Origin: Bradyrhizobium liaoningense
Lineage (GTDB): Bacteria > Pseudomonadota > Alphaproteobacteria > Rhizobiales > Xanthobacteraceae
Direction: 5' to 3'
DNA: 64,000 nt
NCBI RefSeq assembly: GCF_018130825.1
Contig: NZ_JAFCJS010000006.1
Location: 248,001 to 312,000, forward strand
The first letter of the stretch is position 1, and each line of letters opens with the position of its first letter. Below are positions 1 to 7,303 of this stretch, piece by piece. The position numbers and the translations under genes were made by a program. Under the pieces are notes generated by a model that saw only the letters and a program-made list of their open reading frames with translations, had not been told where the DNA came from and made no database searches.

Positions 1-1458
1 TTCGTGCGCGCGGCGCTGAAGAAGCTCGAGCTGTTCGTGGTCTCCGAGAACGTGCTCTCCAACGACACGGTCGAGGCGGGCCCGCATGTGTTGCTGCCGG
101 CGCTCGCCTGGGGCGAGAAGTCGGGCACGGTGACCAATTCCGAGCGGCGTATCTCGCGCCAGCGCTCGTTCCTACCGGCGCCGGGCGAGGCGCGTCCCGA
201 TTGGTGGATCCTGAGCGAGACCGCAAAGCGCCTCGGCTTCGGCGACAGCTTTAATTACAAATCCGCGGCTGATATTTTCCGGGAGCATGCCGCGCTCTCG
301 GCCTTCGAGAATGATGGTAGTCGCGATTTCGATATCAGCGCGCTCACTTCTCTGTCCGACGAAGCCTTCGACGCCTTGAAGCCTGTGCAATGGCCGGCGC
401 GCGAAGGCGCTGAGCCGGGCGAGCGTTTCTTTGCGCAAGGCGGCTTCTTCACCAATGACGGCAAGGGCCGCTTCATTGCGCCGGAGGTGCCGGCGCTGCG
501 CAGCGAGACCGGTCCGTCGCGTCCCTTACGGCTCAATACCGGGCGCATCCGCGACCAGTGGCACACGATGACCCGCACGGGCCTCAGCCAGCGGCTGGGC
601 GCGCATCTGCCCGAGCCGTTCGTCGAGATCCATCCCGATGACGCCGGCAAATACGGCATCGCCCACGACAGCTATGCCCGCATCACCACCGATTACGGCC
701 AGTGCATCCTGAAGGCCGTCGTCAGCGAAGGTCAGCAGCGCGGCACCCTGTTCGTGCCGATCCACTGGAGCGCGATGAACACCTCGCACGGCCGCGTCGG
801 TGCGCTGGTGCAGTCCTTCACCGATCCGTTTTCGGGGCAGCCGGAAGCGAAGGCCACGCCGGCCGCGATTGCGCCTTATGAATTCGTCTTCCGCGGCTTC
901 GCGCTCTCGCGCAAACAGCTCGACCTGCCGCAGAATCTATTGTGGACCCGCGTCACGGTCAGCGGCGGCTTCGGCTATCTCTTCGCCGACAATGCGGATC
1001 TCACCCGCTGGCCGGCCTGGCTCGAGGGTGTTGTCGGCGAGGACGTCGCCGAGTACCGCGACTTTGGCGGCGGCGTCTATCGTGCAGCGTCTTTCGCAGG
1101 CGATCGCATCGAGACCTGCCTGTTCGTCGGACCCGCGCATGACGCGGGCGATTGGGAGGTGGTGAAGAGCCTGTTCGTGGCCGACCAGGTCACCGACGAT
1201 CAGCGCCGCATGCTGCTGTCGGGCAAGTCCAGCGAAGGTGCCGGCTCGACCGGTCCCATCGTCTGCGCCTGCTTCGGTGTCGGCCGCGGCACCATCTGCG
1301 ATGCCATCGCTGGCGGCGCGCGCACCGCCGCCGAGATCGGTGCAAAACTCAAGGCCGGCACCAATTGCGGCTCCTGCATCCCGGAGCTGAAGCGCCTGAT
1401 CGCGACGACGGAGGTCGTGCCGGCGAAGCAGGCCAAGGTGGCGAGCGCGGCGGGGTAG
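1..1458 (+). CDS. nasA: Assimilatory nitrate reductase catalytic subunit, C-terminal part
   Basis: The gene enters from the left edge in frame 1, so its start lies outside the window; the GTG at base 4 is internal. The visible 485 codons carry the end of the molybdopterin oxidoreductase domain, then a molybdopterin dinucleotide-binding domain around residues 165-290 (LNTGRIRDQWHTMTRTG). The C-terminus has a BFD-like [2Fe-2S] module, CACFGVGR followed about 45 residues later by CGSC, which is characteristic of NasA rather than Nap or Nar enzymes. The enzyme reduces nitrate to nitrite in the cytoplasm for assimilation. Upstream nas genes would be expected outside the window. No terminator is obvious; a palindromic repeat follows 16 bp after the stop. 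Confidence 0.88.
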   Translation, partial: FVRAALKKLELFVVSENVLSNDTVEAGPHVLLPALAWGEKSGTVTNSERRISRQRSFLPAPGEARPDWWILSETAKRLGFGDSFNYKSAADIFREHAALSAFENDGSRDFDISALTSLSDEAFDALKPVQWPAREGAEPGERFFAQGGFFTNDGKGRFIAPEVPALRSETGPSRPLRLNTGRIRDQWHTMTRTGLSQRLGAHLPEPFVEIHPDDAGKYGIAHDSYARITTDYGQCILKAVVSEGQQRGTLFVPIHWSAMNTSHGRVGALVQSFTDPFSGQPEAKATPAAIAPYEFVFRGFALSRKQLDLPQNLLWTRVTVSGGFGYLFADNADLTRWPAWLEGVVGEDVAEYRDFGGGVYRAASFAGDRIETCLFVGPAHDAGDWEVVKSLFVADQVTDDQRRMLLSGKSSEGAGSTGPIVCACFGVGRGTICDAIAGGARTAAEIGAKLKAGTNCGSCIPELKRLIATTEVVPAKQAKVASAAG

Positions 1459-1474
1459 GCCCGACTCTTTCCAT

Positions 1475-1554
1475 CGTCATTGCGAGCGTAGCGAAGCAAT
1501 CCAGAGTCTTTCCGCAGAGGGATTCTGGATTGCTTCGCTGCGCTCGCAATGACG
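1475..1554. repeat. Intergenic palindrome, family A (80 bp)
   Basis: A long inverted repeat. The left arm begins CGTCATTGCGAGCG and the right arm ends CGCTCGCAATGACG; inner arms GAAGCAATCCAGA and TCTGGATTGCTTC pair around a short loop. A second copy lies at 35135+2000, that is at 37135-37220, with about the same size and sequence. Fits the short palindromic elements scattered through Bradyrhizobium genomes; it could fold as RNA from nasA read-through. Confidence 0.9.
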
Positions 1555-1584
1555 GTGTTGATGCAGGTGCGCCAAAAGCCATGG

Positions 1585-1726
1585 TCTCGTGCCCCGGACG
1601 CAGCGCAGCGTCTCTTCGACGATGCGCTGCAGAGCCGGGGCCCATCTAACAGCGGAGCGTTTGGCTTTTCTGGGTCCCGGCTCTGCGCAGCAGCGTTTCA
1701 CGCTGCAGCGCGTCCGGGACACGAGA
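1585..1726. repeat. Intergenic palindrome, family B, copy 1
   Basis: Outer arms TCTCGTGCCCCGGACGC and GCGTCCGGGACACGAGA flank inner arms GCAGAGCCGGGGCCCA and TGGGTCCCGGCTCTGC. Copies of the same element occur at about 9685-9847, 30664-30808 and 31581-31717. The bases from here to 1819 hold nothing else recognisable apart from the short leader of the next gene. Confidence 0.88.
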
Positions 1727-1819
1727 GAGGTGGGGACGCAGCCATGCCCTCCGCCCAATCGACGCGACGTCGATTGTCGCCTATGCTGCCACGCGCTCAC
1801 CCTCAGCAATCAAAAAAAC

Positions 1820-2719
1820 ATGATGTACCTGGAAACGCCGCCGCGCCTGATCGAGACCAGGCTGTTCTCCGCGATGCCCGACAAATTCCGCCGCAAGGGC
1901 GAGCGGACCGATTGGGCTGACGCCAACCGCCCGGGCGTGCCAACGGACTCCTTCATCGAAGGGCCCTCATTCGACAGGGACGGCCATCTCTACATCGTCG
2001 ACATTCCGTTCGGCCGCATCTTCCGCATCGCGCCCGGCGGCGAATGGTCGCTGGTGATCGAATATGAGGGCTGGCCGAACGGACTGAAGATCGCAGCCGA
2101 CGGTCGCATCCTGGTCGCGGACTATAGGCATGGCATCATGGAGCTCGACGCGAAGACCGGGTGCATCAAGCCCGTTCTGACCGCGCGCAATTCGGAATCG
2201 TTCCGCGGCTGCAACGATCTGCATCTCGCCTCCAGCGGCGACATCTATTTCACCGATCAGGGCCAGACCGGCCTGCACGATCCGAGCGGCCGGGTCTATC
2301 GTCTCGCAGCAAATGGCCGGCTCGATTGTCTGATCGACACCGGCATCAGCCCGAACGGTCTCGTACTCGATCCTACGGAGACCGTGCTGTTCGTCGCCAT
2401 GACGCGCGACAATGCGGTGTGGCGGCTGCCGTTCATGAAGGATGGCAGCGTGTCGAAAGTCGGCCGCTTCTGCTCGCTGTTCGGCACCAGCGGCCCCGAC
2501 GGCATGACCATGGATGCGAAGGGGCGTCTGTTCGTCGGCCATGCGTCGCTGGGGCATGTCTTCGTGTTCGCGCCCAACGGGGAACTGATCGCGCGGATCA
2601 AGTCCTGTGCGGGGCCCAACTGCACCAATGTCGCCATCGGTGGCGAAAACAAGGATCGGCTCTATATCACGGAGTCGGGGACGGGCAGCGTGCTGGTCGC
2701 CGACGTCAGCGGTCTCTAG
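1820..2719 (+). CDS. SMP-30/gluconolactonase-family protein
   Basis: A 299-residue beta-propeller protein of the SMP-30/gluconolactonase/LRE family. Family signatures are EGPSFDRDGHLYIVD near the N-terminus, YRHGIMELD, the metal-site region GCNDLHLASSGDIYFTDQG and the late blades SPNGLVLDP and GPDGMTMDAKGRLFV. Members hydrolyse sugar-acid lactones or related esters using a divalent metal; the substrate here is not determinable. Two adjacent ATG codons (1820 and 1823) are both possible starts. The open frame continues upstream to 1589, but that stretch is encoded by the family B repeat and is unlikely to be translated. It precedes an aldo/keto reductase by 19 bp, so the two are probably co-transcribed. 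Confidence 0.85.
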   Translation: MMYLETPPRLIETRLFSAMPDKFRRKGERTDWADANRPGVPTDSFIEGPSFDRDGHLYIVDIPFGRIFRIAPGGEWSLVIEYEGWPNGLKIAADGRILVADYRHGIMELDAKTGCIKPVLTARNSESFRGCNDLHLASSGDIYFTDQGQTGLHDPSGRVYRLAANGRLDCLIDTGISPNGLVLDPTETVLFVAMTRDNAVWRLPFMKDGSVSKVGRFCSLFGTSGPDGMTMDAKGRLFVGHASLGHVFVFAPNGELIARIKSCAGPNCTNVAIGGENKDRLYITESGTGSVLVADVSGL

Positions 2720-2738
2720 AGCATCTGAAGGAACAAGC

Positions 2739-3578
2739 ATGAACACGCGCCCCTTCGGCAAAACCAGCACCAACGTCTCCGTGATCGGGCAGGGCACCTG
2801 GTATCTCGACCATGGCGACCGCAAGCGAGCGATCGCGGCGCTCCAGCACGGGCTCGATCTCGGCATGACCCACATCGACACCGCCGAGATGTATGGCGAT
2901 GCCGAGCTCGTCATTGCCGATGCGATCGCGGGCCGGCGCGACGAGGTGTTCCTCGTGTCCAAGGTGTTGCCGAGCAACGCCTCGCGCCGTGGCACCATCA
3001 CCGCGTGCGAGCGCTCGCTGAAGCGGCTGAAGACCGATCGGCTCGACTGCTATCTCTTGCATTGGCGCGGTTCCTATCCGCTCGAGGACACCGTCGCAGC
3101 GTTCGAGGAACTGGTGAAGGCTGGCAAGATCAAGTCCTGGGGCGTCTCCAATTTCGATGCCGACGATCTCGACGAGATTCTCGATGTCTCGGGCGAAGGG
3201 CGCATCGCCTGCAATCAGGTGCTCTATCATCTCAAGGAACGCGCCATCGAGCATGCGGTGATCCCGTGGTGCGAGAAGCATGATGTTGCCGTCGTCGCCT
3301 ATTCACCATTCGGTCACGATGATTTTCCGGATGCGCGCAGCAAGGGCGGCGCGGTGCTCGCGCGCATCGCCGAGGCGCGTCGTGCAACACCGCGTCAGGT
3401 CGCGCTGAGCTTTCTCACCCGTGCGACTACGGTGTTCGCGATTCCGAAGGCCTCATCCGCGGAACACGCCAGCGAGAATGCGGCGGCTGGTAATCTCGTG
3501 CTGACGAAAGAGGAGATTTCGGCGCTCGATGCGGCGTTTCCGCGCGGCCCGAAGCCGCGTGGACTGCCCATGCTGTAG
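2739..3578 (+). CDS. Aldo/keto reductase
   Basis: A 279-residue NAD(P)H-dependent (alpha/beta)8 aldo/keto reductase. The catalytic tetrad is visible as Asp47 and Tyr52 in HIDTAEMYG, Lys75 in LVSK and His108 in YLLHW. The cofactor-binding end is AIPKASS. The start at 2739 is chosen over an upstream in-frame extension because the latter would run into the preceding lactonase gene; GGAAC lies a few bases upstream. It likely reduces a sugar aldehyde or keto intermediate, in line with the lactonase upstream, but the substrate is unknown. Confidence 0.88.
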   Translation: MNTRPFGKTSTNVSVIGQGTWYLDHGDRKRAIAALQHGLDLGMTHIDTAEMYGDAELVIADAIAGRRDEVFLVSKVLPSNASRRGTITACERSLKRLKTDRLDCYLLHWRGSYPLEDTVAAFEELVKAGKIKSWGVSNFDADDLDEILDVSGEGRIACNQVLYHLKERAIEHAVIPWCEKHDVAVVAYSPFGHDDFPDARSKGGAVLARIAEARRATPRQVALSFLTRATTVFAIPKASSAEHASENAAAGNLVLTKEEISALDAAFPRGPKPRGLPML

Positions 3579-3773
3579 TGCAGCAAAGGCCTATTCTTAA
3601 TGGAATATTGACGCGCGCGGCGATCAGCGCATATCGGCATCCTGTTTTCGGAAGTTGTGAAAGCGGCGCATTTGTCGTTTTTTACGAACGCACTCGATTC
3701 GCATTTTTCCCGAGTTCCAGCCGTGACCCCGCCGCCAGCCGCAGCCGCAAGGCTCGACAGTATTTCCGTGCCC

Positions 3774-4709
3774 ATGCCCGAGAAGAAGCATGTTGATCGC
3801 CGCGCGCCTGCGCGCGTCGATCATCCCTTCAAGGGCATCGCGCTGATCCTGCTCTCGACGGTATTTCTCGGCTGCTCCGACACCGCCGCGAAATATCTGT
3901 CGACGAGCCTGCCCTCGATCGAGATCACCTGGATCCGCTTTCTCACCTTCGCGCTGATCTTCACGCCGGTGATGCTGCGGTCCTCGCCGTACTACGCGAT
4001 GCGTACCGAGCGTCTCGGATTGCACGTGATGCGCGGCGCGGTGCTGCTCGGCTCCTCGCTGTTCTTCATCACCGGCCTCGGCTTCCTCCCCATCGCGGAG
4101 GCGTCCGCCACCGGCTTCGTCGCGCCGCTGTTCGTCACCGCGCTCTCGATAGTCTTCCTCGGCGAGAAGGTCGGCATGCGCCGCTGGTTCGCGACCGCGC
4201 TCGGCCTCATCGGCGTGCTGATCATCCTGCGGCCGGGCACCAGCGCGTTTCATCCGGCGGCGTTCTTCCCCGTCGTCTCGGCGGCCTGCTGGGCCGGTAC
4301 GCTGATCCTGACGCGCATGATGAGCGGCCGCGAGGCCGTCGTCACCACCATGGCCTATTCCTCGCTGACCGGCCTTGCGATCCTCACCGCGATCGTGCCG
4401 TTCGTCTGGGTGACGCCGTCCTGGACCGCGATCGCGCTCGGCATTTTCATCGGCATCGCCTCGACTGCGGGCCAGTGGATCGTCGTGCTGGCCTATCGCT
4501 ACGGCGATGCCTCGGTGCTGGCGCCTTTCTCCTACTCGCAATTGTTGTGGGTCAGCATTCTCGGCTTCTTCATCTTCGGCGAGGTGCCGAGCATCTGGAC
4601 CATCGTCGGGGCGGCCTTCATCGTCGCCAGCGGTCTCTACATCGCCCACCGCGAACGCGTCCGCCGCGCCTCGCTCCTGGTGCAGGCCGAGCGTTCCCCG
4701 AACGCCTGA
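3774..4709 (+). CDS. EamA/DMT-superfamily inner-membrane transporter
   Basis: 311 residues with about ten hydrophobic segments arranged as two EamA repeats, the first beginning near FKGIALILLSTVFLGC and the second near FPVVSAACWAGTLILTRMM. Such proteins are drug/metabolite permeases, often exporters of amino acids or other small metabolites. The start at 3774 (MPEKKH) gives the usual family length; the frame is open to 3657, so a longer N-terminus cannot be excluded. It follows the aldo/keto reductase by 195 bp and has no specific substrate indication. Confidence 0.85.
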   Translation: MPEKKHVDRRAPARVDHPFKGIALILLSTVFLGCSDTAAKYLSTSLPSIEITWIRFLTFALIFTPVMLRSSPYYAMRTERLGLHVMRGAVLLGSSLFFITGLGFLPIAEASATGFVAPLFVTALSIVFLGEKVGMRRWFATALGLIGVLIILRPGTSAFHPAAFFPVVSAACWAGTLILTRMMSGREAVVTTMAYSSLTGLAILTAIVPFVWVTPSWTAIALGIFIGIASTAGQWIVVLAYRYGDASVLAPFSYSQLLWVSILGFFIFGEVPSIWTIVGAAFIVASGLYIAHRERVRRASLLVQAERSPNA

Positions 4710-4769
4710 CGCAATATCGCAGCTCCCGCTTCGTGCTATCAACGGCTCCAACAACACGGGAGGAGCCGG

Positions 4770-5849
4770 ATGCGCGCCGCGATTTTCAGGGACGGTGAGA
4801 TTGTCGTTGGCGAGATGGCCGAGCCGAAACCGGGCGCGGGCCAGGTGCTGGTCAAGACGCTCGCCTGCGGCATCTGCGGCTCCGACCTGCATGCGCGTCA
4901 GCACGCTCCGCGCATGGTGGAAATGGCACGGAAGACCGGTCGCACGCCGATGGATTTGTCGCGCGATGTCGTGTTTGGTCACGAGTTCTGCTGCGAGATC
5001 GTCGATTACGGCCCGGGCACCGAACGTCGGCTCAAGCCGGGGACGCATGTCTGCTCGCTGCCCGCGCTGCTGACGCCGGAGGGCATCAAGGGCATCGGTT
5101 ATTCCAACGAATTTGTCGGCGGCTATGCGGAAGCGATGTTGCTGAGCGAGCCGTTGTTGCTGGAAGTGCCCAACGGCCTTGCGCCGGAACACGCCGCGCT
5201 CACCGAGCCGCTGGCGGTCGGCGTTCACGCCGTGGCGAAAGCCGGCATTCGCGGTGGCGAGGTGCCGCTGGTGATCGGCTGCGGGCCGGTCGGGCTTGCG
5301 GTGATCGCCGCGCTGAAGATCAGGGGCCTGCATCCGATCGTCGCCGCCGACTATTCGCCTGCACGCCGCGCGCTCGCGGCGAAACTTGGCGCCGATATCG
5401 TCGTCGATCCCAAGGTGTCGCAGCCCTATGCGACCTGGGCCGAGCATGCGCAGATGTCGGAGGCGGAGAAGGCGGCGCGGCCGCCGTTCCAGGCCATGCT
5501 GCCGGCGCTCAAGCCGGCGATCGTCTTCGAATGCGTCGGCGTGCCCGGCCTGTTGCAGCAGGTGTTCGAAGGTGCCCCGCGCGATGCGCGCATCGTCGTG
5601 GTCGGCGTCTGCATGGAGAGCGACAAAAGCGAGCCCATGCTCGGCATCATGAAGGAGCTGAACGTCCAATATGTGCTCGGCTACACGCCGGAAGAGTTTG
5701 CAGCATCGCTTCGGTTGATTGCGGAGGGGCAGGTGGATGCCGCCGCCATGGTGACGGCGGAAGTCGGCATCGACGGCGTGGCAAAGGCGTTCGCGGATCT
5801 CGCCAATCCGGAAGTCCACACCAAGATCATCGTGCAGCCGTGGCGATGA
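4770..5849 (+). CDS. Zinc-dependent medium-chain alcohol dehydrogenase-like protein
   Basis: 359 residues of the MDR family. The catalytic zinc site is visible as Cys36 in GICGSD and His71-Glu72 in GHEF; the Rossmann fold has GCGPVGLAVI. The structural-zinc lobe is degenerate: the stretch after GTHVCSLPALL contains one cysteine instead of the usual four, so this subfamily probably lacks the second zinc. A good ribosome site (GGGAGGAG) lies 6 bases before the ATG. The family oxidises secondary alcohols, polyols or threonine; the substrate is not clear. It ends just before a family C palindrome. Confidence 0.87.
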   Translation: MRAAIFRDGEIVVGEMAEPKPGAGQVLVKTLACGICGSDLHARQHAPRMVEMARKTGRTPMDLSRDVVFGHEFCCEIVDYGPGTERRLKPGTHVCSLPALLTPEGIKGIGYSNEFVGGYAEAMLLSEPLLLEVPNGLAPEHAALTEPLAVGVHAVAKAGIRGGEVPLVIGCGPVGLAVIAALKIRGLHPIVAADYSPARRALAAKLGADIVVDPKVSQPYATWAEHAQMSEAEKAARPPFQAMLPALKPAIVFECVGVPGLLQQVFEGAPRDARIVVVGVCMESDKSEPMLGIMKELNVQYVLGYTPEEFAASLRLIAEGQVDAAAMVTAEVGIDGVAKAFADLANPEVHTKIIVQPWR

Positions 5850-5855
5850 CGGTGC

Positions 5856-5996
5856 CGTAGGGTGGGTTAGCCCTGCGGCTGCGCGAAGCGCAGTCCGCAT
5901 GGCGTAACCCACCACTTTCCTTGCCGCGGTTACAGAAGAGGTGGGTTACGCCGTGCAGATGCGCTTCGCGCACCTGCCCAGCTAACCCACCCTACG
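5856..5996. repeat. Intergenic palindrome, family C, copy 1
   Basis: Outer arms CGTAGGGTGGGTTAGC and GCTAACCCACCCTACG; inner arms carry GTAACCCACC and GGTGGGTTAC plus a GCGCGAAGCGC-like core. It sits between two convergent genes (dehydrogenase and PPK2), a position where it could serve as a bidirectional terminator. Related copies are at 11494-11607 and 30536-30659. Confidence 0.88.
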
Positions 5997-6005
5997 AAAC
6001 CTCCC

Positions 6006-6632
6006 TCAATACTTCGCCGGCACGTACATCTCCGGCGGGACCGGGCCGCGGTGACAGTCGGGATTGCGCACGCGCGGCGGCAGCACCACCGGGACGCGCG
6101 CGACCTTCCGCTCGAATTCCGGCACTGTCTTGAAGAACTCCTGGTATTGCTCCTCGGTGCAGAAGCCCATCACGCGCTCGACGCCGGCGCGGTTGTACCA
6201 GCTGCGGTCGAACAGCACGATTTCGCCGCCGGCCGGCAGGTGCGCCACATAGCGCTGAAAGTACCATTGCGACCGCTCGCGCTCGCTCGGGGCGGGCAGC
6301 GCGGCGACGCGGCAGACGCGCGGATTGAGGCGCTGCGTGATGCGCTTGATGACGCCGCCCTTGCCGGCGGAATCGCGGCCCTCGAACAGCACGACCACCT
6401 TCTTCTTCTCGTTCTGCACCCAGTCCTGCAGCTTGACCAGTTCGCCCTGGAGGCGGAGCAGCTCCCGGAAATAGAGTTTTCGGTCGACCGTCTGGTTCAG
6501 CGTATCGGTCTCGTCCAGGAGCTCGTCGAGACGGGCGTCATCCAGCTCCATCTCCAGCTCTTCGTCGAGATCGTCGGCCATCTCCTGGATGATGCGCTCG
6601 CGCTTGGCGGTCTGGGCGGTGCGGTCGGTCAT
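6006..6632 (-). CDS. ppk2: Polyphosphate kinase 2 family protein, apparently with an internal deletion
   Basis: 208 residues. The N-terminal two-thirds is a standard PPK2 P-loop kinase: acidic N-terminus, Walker A GRDSAGKGG (85-93), Walker B FDRSWYNRAG (141-150), then FCTEEQYQEFF and PEFER (171-175). In the family a segment of roughly 80-90 residues normally follows (KYWFS..., the lid and adenine-site region, then a Lys/Arg-Ala-Arg helix). Here PEFER runs directly into ARVPVVLPPRVRNP...YVPAKY, which resembles the normal PPK2 C-terminal tail. Usual length is about 290-300 residues. The reading frame is intact across the join near base 6105. Full activity is doubtful; a sequence error is an alternative. 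Confidence 0.85.
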   Translation of the reverse strand: MTDRTAQTAKRERIIQEMADDLDEELEMELDDARLDELLDETDTLNQTVDRKLYFRELLRLQGELVKLQDWVQNEKKKVVVLFEGRDSAGKGGVIKRITQRLNPRVCRVAALPAPSERERSQWYFQRYVAHLPAGGEIVLFDRSWYNRAGVERVMGFCTEEQYQEFFKTVPEFERKVARVPVVLPPRVRNPDCHRGPVPPEMYVPAKY

Positions 6633-6707
6633 GGGTCCTTCTCTCGGCTGGATGCGAGTGGGCCACGACCATCGGCGTGGTTTGTTGCGCCCATGTGACA
6701 GCCGCGA

Positions 6708-7169
6708 TCACACCGGCAGTGCGATCGAGTACTTCACCTGGCTCAGTGCGAAGCTGGACTCGATCGAGGCGATGCCGTCGAGCCGGGTCAGCTTGGTCTT
6801 CAGGAACGTCTCGTAGGAGGCGAGATCGGCCGCCACCACGCGCAAGAGATAGTCGCGGTTGCCGGTCATCAGATAGCACTCCAGCACCTCGTCCCATTTC
6901 GAGATCGCGCGGGCGAAGCGGTTGAGGTCCTCCTCCTTCTGCCGCGCCAGCTTGATCGAGATGAACACGCTGACATGCAGTCCCAGCGCCTTCTGGTCGA
7001 CGGTTGCGACATAGCGCGAGATGACGCCGCGCTCCTCCAGCAGCTTGACCCGGCGGTGGCAGGGCGAGACCGAGAGCCCGACCTTGTCGGCGAGCTCCTG
7101 CATGGTCAGGCGGCTGTCGTTCTGGAGGTAGCTGAGGATCTTGCGGTCGATGGCGTCGAGCTCGGGCAT
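6708..7169 (-). CDS. Lrp/AsnC-family transcriptional regulator
   Basis: 153 residues from the chosen ATG. The N-terminal helix-turn-helix is typical: LDAIDRKILSYLQNDSR, MQELADKVGLSVSPCHRRVKLLEERGVI. The C-terminal RAM ligand-binding domain follows, ending QVKYSIALPV. In-frame upstream ATGs at 7196 and 7217 are less likely because the inverted repeat at 7200-7218 would then be coding. It is divergent from a ketoacid dehydrogenase-like gene; this arrangement recalls mdeR-mdeB of Pseudomonas methionine catabolism, so it probably controls that neighbour in response to an amino or keto acid. Confidence 0.9.
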   Translation of the reverse strand: MPELDAIDRKILSYLQNDSRLTMQELADKVGLSVSPCHRRVKLLEERGVISRYVATVDQKALGLHVSVFISIKLARQKEEDLNRFARAISKWDEVLECYLMTGNRDYLLRVVAADLASYETFLKTKLTRLDGIASIESSFALSQVKYSIALPV

Positions 7170-7199
7170 TGGGATGGAACCTGTATCGGATGGCATTTC

Positions 7200-7218
7200 A
7201 TTGGTAAAATATCCCAAT
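7200..7218. promoter_or_regulatory. Inverted repeat in divergent promoter region (candidate Lrp-type operator)
   Basis: ATTGG, nine AT-rich bases, then CCAAT, between the Lrp gene and the TPP enzyme gene. Lrp/AsnC sites are commonly imperfect AT-rich palindromes in such positions. Binding is inference. Confidence 0.4.
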
Positions 7219-7303
7219 TTCAGCGGGTATGGCGCGAAAAATTGAGAAGTTTGGCCCCGCCCGCAGGCGTACGATCCCGGAATCAGATTTCCGGAGCATC
7301 GCC

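Noticed and set aside
1589..1819. In-frame upstream extension of the first SMP-30 gene
   Set aside because: The extension is encoded by the family B repeat and has no ribosome site; family homology begins at 1820.
3624..5915. A 763-codon open frame on the minus strand, over the EamA and dehydrogenase genes
   Set aside because: The plus strand carries two clear families here. The minus frame is rich in Arg, His, Asp and Gly without motifs, as expected from a shadow frame in high-GC DNA.
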